From Vibrio pomeroyi (GTDB lineage Bacteria > Pseudomonadota > Gammaproteobacteria > Enterobacterales > Vibrionaceae), in the NCBI RefSeq assembly GCF_024347595.1, contig NZ_AP025507.1:930001-994000 (forward strand): a stretch of 64,000 bases of DNA, written 5' to 3'. Below, piece after piece: positions 54,978 to 63,928 of the stretch. Position numbers and translations under genes: made by a program. Position 1 is the first letter of the stretch, and each line of letters begins with the position of its first letter. The notes under the pieces were generated by a model, which was not told where the DNA came from, made no database searches, and saw only the letters and a list, made by a program, of their open reading frames with translations.

Positions 54978-55438
54978 TGAGATGGATCGTTATTACTTTA
55001 ATCGCTTTGATTGTTTCTGCTTGCACCCACGTTGATACATCCAACTCTAGTGTGATTGAGCAACTAGAAGAGCGTTTTGAATTTGATATGGCGAATGGTG
55101 AAGATTCAATGTCTCGCTCTGTGGCTTTTATCCGAGAACTCAATGCAAGAGAACCGAAAGCAATGTTCTACGTTAAGTATAAGCCTGATGCGAGTGAGTT
55201 TATCGCTAAGTTACGCGATAGATTCAAATCAGAATCTATTGCGAAAGACCGTTATAAAGTGGAGCTTGCTGATAATGACCAAGAGAAAAATATCCTGATC
55301 ATAGGCCGATATGTCCGAATTAAAAGCAGTGATTGTGGAGTGATGGTGTTCTCGCAACGAGAAGATTATCAATTTGGTTGTAGTGTTGAGCATAACCGAA
55401 ACATCAGCTTGGTTAACCCAATTAAGAAGGCGAAATAA
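54977..55438 (+). CDS. CpaD/RcpB-like pilus lipoprotein
   Basis: This 153-residue lipoprotein has the lipobox VSAC with Cys at 16. The mature part is a small alpha/beta domain (VIEQLEERFEFDMANGEDSMSRSVAF, then CGVMVFSQREDYQFGCSVEHNRNISL), with two cysteines near the C-terminus. Position between the secretin and tadZ, size and lipidation fit CpaD/RcpB, which helps the secretin assemble in the outer membrane. Sequence match to the family is loose, so the call rests partly on context. It overlaps the secretin gene by one base. Confidence 0.72.
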   Translation: MRWIVITLIALIVSACTHVDTSNSSVIEQLEERFEFDMANGEDSMSRSVAFIRELNAREPKAMFYVKYKPDASEFIAKLRDRFKSESIAKDRYKVELADNDQEKNILIIGRYVRIKSSDCGVMVFSQREDYQFGCSVEHNRNISLVNPIKKAK

Positions 55439-55440
55439 CT

Positions 55441-56634
55441 ATGGACTTGGATATCTTGTTTCGTAATTCGTCTTCGAAAATGAAGTCGACAGTTGAGGCT
55501 ACCGATCTGATCGTTTCAGACGATAGCGCCTTAACTGAATCGATCAATGATCTATATGCGATTGAAGGATTCCCAAAACCGCTTGAAGTCACTGATATTG
55601 ATTTAGATGGTGTTTGGAATCAGTCAAACATCAAGCTTAACCATGTTGTGCTCGATCTGCGAAGTGCTTCTAATGTTATTGAACAAGTCTCCGAGATTTC
55701 GATTCGTTTAGACGTGAATATATCTTTGCTCGTCCTATGCGACGTCGACTCTATAAAGCTGCGCAATCAAGTGCATGCTTTAGGTGCGACTTATGTGTTA
55801 TGGGATCCAGAACTTGATGCGTTACTTGCGGCAATTAAAACGACGCAAGAGGGAGAAAGTGCTGTAAAGAAAACTCGCGTTGCTAAACGTATATTGGTTT
55901 TAGGAACCAAAGGTGGAATTGGTGTGTCTTGCATAAGTTCCGTTTTAGCGCACTCCTTAGCAGAGCAAGCGAATTTAAAGACACTGCTAGTGGATCATGA
56001 TTCCGGAGCGCTAAACAGCGATATTTATATTGGTGTAAAGGGCTTGAAAGCCAAGCACAACAGCATTGATTTAAATCAGATCGATATCGACAGTGCGATA
56101 GCAAGAACCTATGTGCATGGTGTTAAAGAGAAGCTAGATTATTTGGTTCTCGAGAAGAATGTCGCTTGTCTTTCTGATCATGCATCTACGTTGTACAACC
56201 TTTCCAATCAACTGATTGATCAATATAACTTTATTATCGATTCAGCGCCGCTGTCTTGCTACGAAGAGATGCACGATCAGGAGTTATCAGATAAGTATCA
56301 CCGTATCTTTATTGTTTGCGAACCTTCGGTCTCTTCATTGCGTTCATATAACTCGTTGAAAAAGAAGATCGGCAAATCTGAACACCAGGTTATTTTCAAC
56401 CTGAATAGGCCCGCGAAGGATTTCATGGTGACACTTGCAAGTGCGAAAGAGCGGATCAAAGCCAAAGATAGCATTGATTTTATGTATGAGCCGTCATTAG
56501 AAAAGACAGTGGTTCAGCAAGGGATTAATGAGTTGCTTAAGTCTAAGTCATCGACGGCCGTTTTGAGCATGGTTGCCACGTTAACAGGCAAGAAAATTAA
56601 AACCAAATCACGCTTCAGTTTGTTTAGAAAATGA
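55441..56634 (+). CDS. tadZ: Tad pilus localisation ATPase TadZ/CpaE
   Basis: This 397-residue cytosolic protein has an N-terminal receiver-like domain lacking the usual phospho-acceptor set (about 25-140). A ParA/MinD-like domain follows (about 152-370, ILVLGTKGGIGVSCISSVLA, TLLVDHD and FIIDSAP). The P-loop reads KGGIGVS, without the second lysine of KGGVGKT, a known kind of deviation in TadZ proteins. It places the pilus machine, often at a cell pole. It starts two bases after the cpaD stop and overlaps tadA by four bases. Confidence 0.9.
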   Translation: MDLDILFRNSSSKMKSTVEATDLIVSDDSALTESINDLYAIEGFPKPLEVTDIDLDGVWNQSNIKLNHVVLDLRSASNVIEQVSEISIRLDVNISLLVLCDVDSIKLRNQVHALGATYVLWDPELDALLAAIKTTQEGESAVKKTRVAKRILVLGTKGGIGVSCISSVLAHSLAEQANLKTLLVDHDSGALNSDIYIGVKGLKAKHNSIDLNQIDIDSAIARTYVHGVKEKLDYLVLEKNVACLSDHASTLYNLSNQLIDQYNFIIDSAPLSCYEEMHDQELSDKYHRIFIVCEPSVSSLRSYNSLKKKIGKSEHQVIFNLNRPAKDFMVTLASAKERIKAKDSIDFMYEPSLEKTVVQQGINELLKSKSSTAVLSMVATLTGKKIKTKSRFSLFRK

Positions 56635-57896
56635 ATCAATTAAAAGAAATCTACATCCAACTTCGGGATGAAATCTTCGATGCGTTGGACGCAGCGACAC
56701 TTGTTGAAATAAGCAATCAAGAGCTAGAAGAGCAGCTTAAAGATTCAGTCAATATTCTTATTGATAAGAAGCAGTTGCAAGTGAGCTCATTGAAACGTGT
56801 CGATTTAGTCAAAGCATTGCTCGATGAGTTGAAAGGCTTAGGGCCACTTCAGGCATTAGTCGATAACGATGATATATCGGATATTATGATCAACGGGCCA
56901 TCGGATATATTCATTGAAATCAATGGCAAAGTTGAACAGTCTCCGATTCAATTTGTAAACGAAAAACAGCTCAACACTATTGCTAAGCGAATTGCTTCAA
57001 ATGTGGGGCGTCGTATCGATGAATCTAAGCCGCTTTGTGATGCACGTTTGATGGATGGCAGCCGTGTCAACATCGTGATACCTCCACTTGCAATCGATGG
57101 AACTTCTATCTCTATTCGTAAGTTCAAAGAGCAGAAAATTAAGCTTGAGAACCTTGCAGAGTTTGGTGCTATGTCAGTTGAGATGGCTAAGCTTTTGTCC
57201 ATTGCGAGCCATTGTAAATGCAACATATTGATATCAGGTGGTACGGGTTCAGGAAAAACAACGCTACTCAATGCATTGTCTGGGTTTATTGGTGAAACGG
57301 AACGCATCGTTACTATTGAGGATGCAGCTGAATTGCAGCTTCAAAAACCTCACATTGTGAGACTCGAAACGCGACAAGCAAGTGTAGAAGGGACGGGAGA
57401 GATTACCGCTCGAGACCTTGTGATTAATGCCCTTCGTATGCGTCCTGACAGAATCATTGTTGGTGAGTGTCGTGGTGGAGAGGCCTTCGAGATGCTTCAA
57501 GCGATGAACACGGGCCACGACGGGTCGATGTCCACATTGCACGCCAATACACCGCGAGATGCGATTGCTCGTACAGAGAGTATGGTGATGATGGCTACCG
57601 CCAGCCTGCCGATATCGGCAATACGTAGAACTATCGTCAGCGCAGTCGACCTTATCGTTCAGGTAAAGCGTCTCCATGATGGTAGCCGTAAGGTGATGTA
57701 CATCTCTGAAATTATCGGAATGGAAGGAGATAGCGTGGTGATGGAGGACATTTTCCGTTACGAAGCTAGTTCCAATTTCAAAGATGGCAAGATGGAAGGT
57801 GAGTTCCGAACGCCTGGTTTATCCACACGTTCTGTCATTTATGAACGCGCAAAATTCTTTGGTTTAGAACAAGCGGTAAGGGAGATCTTTACATGA
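56631..57896 (+). CDS. tadA: Tad pilus assembly/retraction ATPase TadA/CpaF
   Basis: This 421-residue secretion ATPase of the type II/IV family has an N-terminal all-helical domain. The PAS-like N2 region ([19 protein letters not shown]) is followed by the ATPase core: Walker [15 protein letters not shown] near residue 205, an Asp box [11 protein letters not shown], and Walker B through [19 protein letters not shown]. The histidine box [17 protein letters not shown] completes it. It hydrolyses ATP to push out and pull back the pilus. It overlaps tadZ and tadB by four bases each, an operon with tight coupling. Confidence 0.95.
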   Translation: MNQLKEIYIQLRDEIFDALDAATLVEISNQELEEQLKDSVNILIDKKQLQVSSLKRVDLVKALLDELKGLGPLQALVDNDDISDIMINGPSDIFIEINGKVEQSPIQFVNEKQLNTIAKRIASNVGRRIDESKPLCDARLMDGSRVNIVIPPLAIDGTSISIRKFKEQKIKLENLAEFGAMSVEMAKLLSIASHCKCNILISGGTGSGKTTLLNALSGFIGETERIVTIEDAAELQLQKPHIVRLETRQASVEGTGEITARDLVINALRMRPDRIIVGECRGGEAFEMLQAMNTGHDGSMSTLHANTPRDAIARTESMVMMATASLPISAIRRTIVSAVDLIVQVKRLHDGSRKVMYISEIIGMEGDSVVMEDIFRYEASSNFKDGKMEGEFRTPGLSTRSVIYERAKFFGLEQAVREIFT

Positions 57897-58807
57897 CCTT
57901 AATCCTGATTGCGTCATGGAGTGCTTTGTTAGTTTACTTCCTTATCCATCGCTCTCGCCAAGACAAAAAGCTGAGTAGTTTGATTGAAATGGAAGCTGAA
58001 TTCGAAGGGGTAAAAGGCGTTCGCTCGGTTATCGATTCGCAGCAGTTTGAAGAGAGTTATAAAGCTAGGCTTAGGAAAAGTTACAAGAAGATAATAAAGG
58101 TCTTCCAGCCCAATATGTCTTTGAAGCTGATCCTATTTATTAGTGTGTCGGCATCAGCGGTTTATGCCATTAACGAGTTTTTCTTACGTCAGGATTACGT
58201 TGTTTGCTTGATTATTGTTGAGCCTATTTTGTTCTTCGTTTTTTACAACAAGCTAAAGCAACGGCAGATGGATCGTTTTAAAACAAACTTTCCGGATGCT
58301 TTGAATATCTTGAGCGGAGCCGTCTCATCAGGCCAAAGTATTATTCATGCGTTCGAGTATGTAGGTAAGCAGCTTGATAATGAAGTAGGCAAAGAGTTCA
58401 AGTTCATGGCTGAGCGTTTGCTTATTGGTGAAGACCCTGATGACGTGCTTGAACGCAGTAGCAATACGTTTCCTTACTTAGAGTACTTTTTCTTTGCCTC
58501 AACGATACGAATCAATTTAGCTCGAGGCGGTCAGCTCAAAGATGTTATCAATAAGATTAACCGACTTATGTTTGACTCTAGAGCCGTTGAGAAAAAGAAA
58601 AATGCATTGACCTCTGAAGCGCGAGCTTCGGCAAAAATCATTGCTTGTTTACCAGTTATATTCTTGATCATTCTAAAATTTACTAGCCCGGAGAATTATA
58701 GCTTCGTTATGTTTGAGGAAGCAGGGCAGCCGATTTTTTATTACGTTCTAATGAGTGAATTATTAGGTTTCTTTTGCATTTGGCTGATCCTGCGAGGTGT
58801 CAATTAA
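57893..58807 (+). CDS. tadB: Tad pilus inner-membrane platform protein TadB
   Basis: This 304-residue type II secretion F-domain protein has an N-terminal membrane segment, a pair of central helices (about 80-120), a T2SSF cytosolic domain (FPDALNILSGAVSSGQSIIHAFEYVGKQL ... LARGGQLKDVINKINRLM), and two C-terminal helices. It forms the membrane platform with TadC and transmits TadA's motion. It overlaps tadA by four bases and tadC by one. Confidence 0.92.
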   Translation: MTLILIASWSALLVYFLIHRSRQDKKLSSLIEMEAEFEGVKGVRSVIDSQQFEESYKARLRKSYKKIIKVFQPNMSLKLILFISVSASAVYAINEFFLRQDYVVCLIIVEPILFFVFYNKLKQRQMDRFKTNFPDALNILSGAVSSGQSIIHAFEYVGKQLDNEVGKEFKFMAERLLIGEDPDDVLERSSNTFPYLEYFFFASTIRINLARGGQLKDVINKINRLMFDSRAVEKKKNALTSEARASAKIIACLPVIFLIILKFTSPENYSFVMFEEAGQPIFYYVLMSELLGFFCIWLILRGVN

Positions 58808-59673
58808 TGGGATTTGAAACGGTTTTAATTTGGGGCGTGATATTTGTTATATCGATGGTGTTAGCAACCTATTGCTTGCGTTTCTGGGATAACACGAGAG
58901 CAAATATAGAAACTCGTAAAATAATTGGCTCAACACGCGAAGAGAAAAAAAGAACGGATTTATTCAAGGCTCTTTTATCTCGAATTAGTTTCAATAAAGA
59001 CGAAACAAAACGAAAGTTAGTCGCAGCGGGTTTTTATAGTGATTTCCTCGCGGATGCCTATTACTTATTAAAAATCATCCCTTTTAGTATTTGCCTAATA
59101 TTAATCGGCTTTGACTTTTATAACGGAGAAACAGAGGTGATATTCGCTCTGTTATATCTTCTTGGGGCTTTGTTGGCGTTTGTCATCGCGCCAGATTCCT
59201 ATGTGTCGGCTCGAGGTAAAGCCAATATTAAGCACATCAGTTCAAGGTTGCCTTTTTTACTTGACCTTATGAATGTGTGTGTTCACACCGGCATGACAAT
59301 CGAGTCCAGTTTGGAGTACTTGGCCAAGGAACTTCACTCGGTAGACAGTAACCTTGCCCATGTTGTCAGAGTCACAGTGGAGCGGTCGCGCTTAGTCGGA
59401 TTAGAGAAGGCATTAGAGGAGTTTTATGAGTTTGTGCCTACCAGTGAATCGCAGAGCTTTGTGATGACCATGGTGCAAAGTCTTCAATTTGGCTCATCTG
59501 TTGGCCCTGTACTGGCTACGTTAGCGACGGATATTCGGGAACTTAATATGATGGACTTGGAAGAACGGATTGGAAAGATGGGGGCAAAAATGTCTATTCC
59601 ATTGATCGCTTTTATCATGGTTCCGATTGTTGTTCTCATTGCGGCCCCAGGTATTTTAAGGATGTTGATGTGA
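58807..59673 (+). CDS. tadC: Tad pilus inner-membrane platform protein TadC
   Basis: This 288-residue partner of TadB has the same T2SSF plan: membrane segments near residues 5-25 and 85-130, a cytosolic domain (LPFLLDLMNVCVHTGMTIESSLEYLAKEL ... FVMTMVQSLQFGSSVGPVLATLA), and a C-terminal helix (IPLIAFIMVPIVVLIAAPGIL). The ATG at 58807 overlaps the tadB stop (TAATG); the open frame begins earlier at 58774, but that would overlap tadB by more with no ribosome site. Confidence 0.92.
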   Translation: MGFETVLIWGVIFVISMVLATYCLRFWDNTRANIETRKIIGSTREEKKRTDLFKALLSRISFNKDETKRKLVAAGFYSDFLADAYYLLKIIPFSICLILIGFDFYNGETEVIFALLYLLGALLAFVIAPDSYVSARGKANIKHISSRLPFLLDLMNVCVHTGMTIESSLEYLAKELHSVDSNLAHVVRVTVERSRLVGLEKALEEFYEFVPTSESQSFVMTMVQSLQFGSSVGPVLATLATDIRELNMMDLEERIGKMGAKMSIPLIAFIMVPIVVLIAAPGILRMLM

Positions 59674-60800
59674 TAAGAAAATTTGTATTAGTCGTTATTG
59701 CTATGGTTCTAGTTTCTGGTTGTACAGCCGTTAATAACCAACTTGATACTAAAGAGCAATTGCTTATTGGATCGGGGGATTCGCAGAAGCTCATTGAGTT
59801 TTATAAGGCAAATATACAATCCGACCCTGTATATAAAGTCAAACTTGTTAATTTGTATTTAGACCTTAAAGATATTAAATCGGCTGAGCTATATAGGAAT
59901 ACCTACAGTGACAGTGACCTTGATGATCCGGAATATATTTTAACCAGCGCTCGAATTTACTATCAGAAAAAGAACTTTGAGCGCGCATTAGAAGAGTTAG
60001 ACAAGTATAGAGATGAAGGCGGAGCTGAGTATGAGTACCAACTTCTAACCGGAAAAATACTAGCTCAGCAAAAACGATTTTCTGAAGCAATTGAACATTT
60101 CGAGGAAAGTCGCAAACAAGGCGCTTCAGACAGAGAGGCTGGTAACAATATCGCTGTTGTTAAAATAATGCAGTCTGATTATTTGGGCGCGACAGACATT
60201 TTATATGACCTTTATCTTTCAAATCCGAATGATCAGAGAGTGAGTTCTAACTTAATTCTCTCTTCGGTTAAGTCGCAGCGACCGGATATCGCATTGGAAG
60301 TTCTGAAACATTCGAATAGCGATGAGCAAGCTCACAAACAGCTATCTGCATTAATGAGGTCAATATCTAAAAGCAAAGGGAAGAAGACCATGACACAGTC
60401 AACGATAGAGATGGAACAACAGCTTATAGGTTCCCAAGCTCACTCTGGTAGTTTTGTAGCACCGACATCGCGAGTCAGCAAATTGGATTCGACTGCAGGG
60501 TTTCAAACATCTAAACACAGTGTGGATGGTTCTGTACTCGACCCTAGAAAGCTGAAACCCAATGCAAAACCTATTTATCGAGTGCAAGTATTAGCGACGT
60601 ACACTGCGATTCCTTCGGACTTTCTGAACTATCTAAAAACAAACTATGGCTCTGTCTATTCGTATACACATGGCTTGTGGAAGCGCTATTGCATCGGTGA
60701 TTTTAATGACCTAGACGAAGCTAAAGCTTTCTTAGATAGCATTGATATAAAAGGGGCATTTGTCGTTGATTACACCAAGAAAAGGTATGTCCGTCTATGA
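59670..60800 (+). CDS. tadD: TadD-like TPR lipoprotein with C-terminal SPOR-like domain
   Basis: This 376-residue lipoprotein has lipobox VSGC (Cys at 18). Tetratricopeptide-type helices cover about residues 35-235 (LTSARIYYQKKNFERALEELDKY, LTGKILAQQKRFSEAIEHFEESR). A Ser/Thr-rich linker leads to a C-terminal domain (YRVQVLATYTAIPSDFLNYLKTNYGSVYSY ... GAFVVDYTKKRYVRL) that looks like a SPOR fold. TadD usually lacks the last part, so this is a longer form; SPOR domains bind denuded peptidoglycan. It likely helps secretin assembly or anchors the machine to the wall. The start is GTG, overlapping tadC by four bases. Confidence 0.82.
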   Translation: MIRKFVLVVIAMVLVSGCTAVNNQLDTKEQLLIGSGDSQKLIEFYKANIQSDPVYKVKLVNLYLDLKDIKSAELYRNTYSDSDLDDPEYILTSARIYYQKKNFERALEELDKYRDEGGAEYEYQLLTGKILAQQKRFSEAIEHFEESRKQGASDREAGNNIAVVKIMQSDYLGATDILYDLYLSNPNDQRVSSNLILSSVKSQRPDIALEVLKHSNSDEQAHKQLSALMRSISKSKGKKTMTQSTIEMEQQLIGSQAHSGSFVAPTSRVSKLDSTAGFQTSKHSVDGSVLDPRKLKPNAKPIYRVQVLATYTAIPSDFLNYLKTNYGSVYSYTHGLWKRYCIGDFNDLDEAKAFLDSIDIKGAFVVDYTKKRYVRL

Positions 60801-61333
60801 GGTCGTTTAAACGCAAGCAAAAGGGGTCTTTGACGGTTGAAGTCGCGATGGGGATACCAATCTTTCTGGCTATTGTTTTTGGATGGGTTGAGATCTGTAT
60901 TCTGACTTTCTCCATGAGTATGACTGATCACGCATTAACGACGGCGGTAATGCGAACCAAAAAAGCGGGTGACTCGAGCAGTAGCCAATCCATTAACTAT
61001 GGGCAAATGATTAAAGACGAGTTGAATAAAGCGGGAGGTTCTTTATGGAGCAACGTAGTTAAAGAGGGGAGTGTTGTTATTCATGTTAACTATTTTCGAG
61101 ACTACGAAGGATTTTTGAAATGCACGGATACTTACGCTTCTGCTGATAAGTGTCCAGATAAGAAAGATGAACCTGAAGACATGGCATTGGCTGTTTACGC
61201 TTTGGAATACACCTATGATCCGATTGTATCGATATGGTTCCCGGATATGCCTATCAAGCGTGAAATTATCACTATTCAAGAATATGAAAGATGTTCATTC
61301 AAAATTGGTCAGGGAGCGGGTTGTGCAAGTTAA
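60797..61333 (+). CDS. tadE: TadE-like pseudopilin
   Basis: This 178-residue minor pilin has a short basic leader, then G-SLTVEVAMG with Glu at mature position 5, and a hydrophobic helix (IFLAIVFGWVEICILTF). The soluble C-terminal domain has cysteines. TadV should process it. It starts inside the tadD stop (ATGA) and its end overlaps tadF by 11 bases. Confidence 0.85.
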   Translation: MRSFKRKQKGSLTVEVAMGIPIFLAIVFGWVEICILTFSMSMTDHALTTAVMRTKKAGDSSSSQSINYGQMIKDELNKAGGSLWSNVVKEGSVVIHVNYFRDYEGFLKCTDTYASADKCPDKKDEPEDMALAVYALEYTYDPIVSIWFPDMPIKREIITIQEYERCSFKIGQGAGCAS

Positions 61334-61907
61334 ACAAAAAGGTGCATTTGCTGTTGAGTTGGCGATGGTTTTGGTCTTTGCGTCAGGGATCTTTGTTGTT
61401 GTCGTGAACCATATGCTAGCCATCAATAAAAAGGGTCAACTCGACAGAGCTTCTTATTCATTGACCACTATCTTTGCTGAACGAAAACAATTGTTTAATG
61501 CCAATATGGATATTTGTGCGGGTGACTGTCGAAAAACAGAACACAACGCGTTTGTGATTGCTTCTGCTTCGATGAAACGAATGATTCCAAACTTTGATAA
61601 AACCAAATTTGGGATGCGTATTGACGAGATAAGACTTGAAGAAACGGCTTTATCCGGAGGGAAAGTGAATTATCGAAGGGTTCAAAAGACTCTGACCAAA
61701 GGGAGCATACACGGATGTGACTTTCCAGACATGGGCGATATCACCAAAGAAAAAGCGATAGAAATACTTCCTGTCACATCTCGAGGCCGCCGATTACCCA
61801 TGTATCAGGTGTCTCTTTGTTATGAAATCCCAACTAATTTGATTGGGATCGCCAACGGAGAGGTTTTTCGGCTTGTAAGTACATCTTATTCATTTGCGAG
61901 GGTTTAA
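61323..61907 (+). CDS. tadF: TadF-like pseudopilin
   Basis: This 194-residue minor pilin has the motif KG-AFAVELAM with Glu at mature position 5, followed by a hydrophobic helix (VFASGIFVVVVNHMLAI) and a globular C-terminus with four cysteines (CAGDC, CDFP, SLCYE). I chose the GTG at 61323, seven bases after GGGAG, because it gives a six-residue leader before the glycine. Longer in-frame starts would bury the leader within the tadE gene. Confidence 0.8.
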   Translation: MQVKQKGAFAVELAMVLVFASGIFVVVVNHMLAINKKGQLDRASYSLTTIFAERKQLFNANMDICAGDCRKTEHNAFVIASASMKRMIPNFDKTKFGMRIDEIRLEETALSGGKVNYRRVQKTLTKGSIHGCDFPDMGDITKEKAIEILPVTSRGRRLPMYQVSLCYEIPTNLIGIANGEVFRLVSTSYSFARV

Positions 61908-61908
61908 G

Positions 61909-63225
61909 GTGAAGTCGATAAAGAAAAACCAAGGTGTCGCAGGTATTTTGTTCGTTGGTCTATTGCCAATGATGGTTATTTTCATGGCATTTTCGATGCA
62001 GATGTCTCAACAGATGCTAGCACATACAAGGTTATTAGAAGCCGCAGAGGTTGCCAGTTTAGCACTTATTGCGAGCCCTAAAGAGGACGAAGAAAAGAAC
62101 GTAAAGTATGCACGCTATTTAGTCGATAGATACGTTGTTGATAACACAGATGATGTTGATGTTGCGGTGTATACAAGTAAGTGTGAGTACAAAGATGGCT
62201 GTGTTCAAGCTAGTGGTGAACTCGCTCCGTTTAGTGACTTTGTGGTGAGTGCGACTGCCAAATATACGTCTTGGATCGCGTACGAAGAGATGAACTTAAA
62301 GCCAGAGTTTTCGGTGAGCGGGCGCGCAGTTACGCGCAAGTATCTCCCTCAGCCAGTTGATGTCTACTTTATCGGTGACTTTAGTGGTTCTATGACTTAC
62401 TCGTGGAAGGACGGAAAAATGAAACTCGATGTTGTAAAGGAAACCATTAAACGAGTCGTCGATGACATTGAAGAGTTTAATACGGAAGAAAAGAGCCGAG
62501 TTGCTTTGCTCGGGTACAACCCGCTCCATGTTAAACAATCTGATGAGATAGTAAGACTTAATGCTTATGGTTATCGTGCTTCATGGCGAAAGAAATATGC
62601 TTATGACTACGCTCGGAACTCTCCTGCGACAACGGTTAGACGAATGTTTGATAAACCAACTTTGTATAATGAGATCATTGAACCATCGTATGGAATGAGT
62701 AGATATCAAGTAGAGAGACTTTATAAGCGAAACAATGATTTTGATGATGACTACAAGTTTTATGATATTCCACTGACTGAAGACTATGACAACTTTCGAG
62801 CTCAGTTGATGAGCGCTCAGTTGAAAGCTGGTGGAGGCACCTCTTCTTGGAACGGGATCATTGCCGCTGCGCAAGAAGCCAATAAGGCCACCAACCTTAA
62901 TCCTGAACAAGTGTTTATTGTGTTATCCGATGGTAGCGACAACGACAAGACTTATTTACAGAAGTTGGTGGATCAGGGGTTATGTAAAAAGCTGCGATCA
63001 ACCATTTCAGCGAAACGAAATCGTTTCCAGAGTAATGCCCCAACTGAAGCCGAGAAAACCAAAGTCACGATGGGCGTTATTGGTATTAATTATAAAGTGG
63101 CAGAAACCGATGGCTTTGGAGATTGCTTTGGTAAGAAGAACATCTATCACGCTAAAGATGGTGAAGATGTATACAAGTACATTTTGAATTTGATTAATGA
63201 AGAAACCGGAAAACTAAAGGATTAA
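61909..63225 (+). CDS. tadG: TadG-like protein with von Willebrand A domain
   Basis: This 438-residue protein has an N-terminal G-VAGILFVGLLPMMVIFMAF segment like TadG, lacking the Glu-5 of pilins. A vWA domain (about 148-430) carries an intact MIDAS: DFSGSM near 154, GGTSSWNG and LSDGSDND. Such a tip or envelope protein could bind ligands through a metal ion and act as an adhesin. The GTG at 61909 follows GAGGG by seven bases and lies one base after the tadF stop. A TTG 15 bases earlier is less likely. Confidence 0.85.
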   Translation: MKSIKKNQGVAGILFVGLLPMMVIFMAFSMQMSQQMLAHTRLLEAAEVASLALIASPKEDEEKNVKYARYLVDRYVVDNTDDVDVAVYTSKCEYKDGCVQASGELAPFSDFVVSATAKYTSWIAYEEMNLKPEFSVSGRAVTRKYLPQPVDVYFIGDFSGSMTYSWKDGKMKLDVVKETIKRVVDDIEEFNTEEKSRVALLGYNPLHVKQSDEIVRLNAYGYRASWRKKYAYDYARNSPATTVRRMFDKPTLYNEIIEPSYGMSRYQVERLYKRNNDFDDDYKFYDIPLTEDYDNFRAQLMSAQLKAGGGTSSWNGIIAAAQEANKATNLNPEQVFIVLSDGSDNDKTYLQKLVDQGLCKKLRSTISAKRNRFQSNAPTEAEKTKVTMGVIGINYKVAETDGFGDCFGKKNIYHAKDGEDVYKYILNLINEETGKLKD

Positions 63226-63226
63226 C

Positions 63227-63793
63227 ATGAGATACCTAGTGATTTTATCTACGATGCTAATGTCTCCATTAGGCTATGCAAACTGCTTGGGTGATGTTGG
63301 CGAATACGTCACTTCTAAAATGTTGGTGTCTTCTCATACTGTTACGACACAAGTGACTGGGAAGCTGGTAGAGCTAAATGAGAAACCTCAAAATGAGGTG
63401 ATCAATAGAGAGAGTGAAGTGATTCAAATCGGAGCACAAGATGATGTGTGTTTCTATGATAAAGCGACGCAATCCCTGGTGCTTAATTACCCAACTAATG
63501 TGTACCAATTGGATGAAAGCCACAAGCAAGTATTAGGTCAGTACCTTAGCTTGGTGGGTGATAAGTCTAAGATTTATATAGAAGGTCACGCAGATAGCTT
63601 GGGCAGTAAAAGCTACAACAAAGCACTGTCATCTCGCCGTGCCGGACAAGTGGCGAGCTACTTAAAGAAAGATCTTCACCAAGGAAGTCGCATCGTTGAA
63701 TATGCGTATGGCGAAAGCGCACCCATTTGTAAGGTTGCGGACAACAAGGCAACAGGTTGCAATCGACGAGTTGTGATAACAGTTAAGTCGTAA
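63227..63793 (+). CDS. OmpA-family protein ending the Tad operon
   Basis: This 188-residue exported protein has a signal peptide (cleavage near GYAN) and a C-terminal OmpA/peptidoglycan-binding domain (about 85-188). The binding motif is YIEGHADSLGSKSYNKALSSRRAGQVASYL, and the C-terminus CNRRVVITVK is typical. The N-terminal 60 residues are not a barrel, so it is a periplasmic or outer-membrane-associated anchor. It starts one base after tadG and is the last gene before a strong terminator. It probably ties the pilus machine to the wall. Confidence 0.87.
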   Translation: MRYLVILSTMLMSPLGYANCLGDVGEYVTSKMLVSSHTVTTQVTGKLVELNEKPQNEVINRESEVIQIGAQDDVCFYDKATQSLVLNYPTNVYQLDESHKQVLGQYLSLVGDKSKIYIEGHADSLGSKSYNKALSSRRAGQVASYLKKDLHQGSRIVEYAYGESAPICKVADNKATGCNRRVVITVKS

Positions 63794-63854
63794 TGGGTTT
63801 TGTTTTCATTGTCTGTGTTTTTATTTTTTGGGTCGCGATGTTGAGCGGTGTATA

Positions 63855-63884
63855 AAAAAGGGAGCCTGTTTAGGCTCCCTTTTT
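63855..63884. terminator. Bidirectional terminator ending the Tad operon
   Basis: AAAAAGGGAGCC pairs with its exact complement around TGTTTA. A- and T-runs on both sides let it serve the pilus operon and the minus-strand gene ending at 63929. Confidence 0.92.
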
Positions 63885-63928
63885 AGATTCATCGCGTTAT
63901 TCGCGAGCTTGGTGAGATCAACTGACAG

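Noticed and set aside
57264..57677. Minus-strand frame of 137 codons in the tadA gene
   Set aside because: It lies antisense to the TadA ATPase core with intact Walker motifs and has no independent support.
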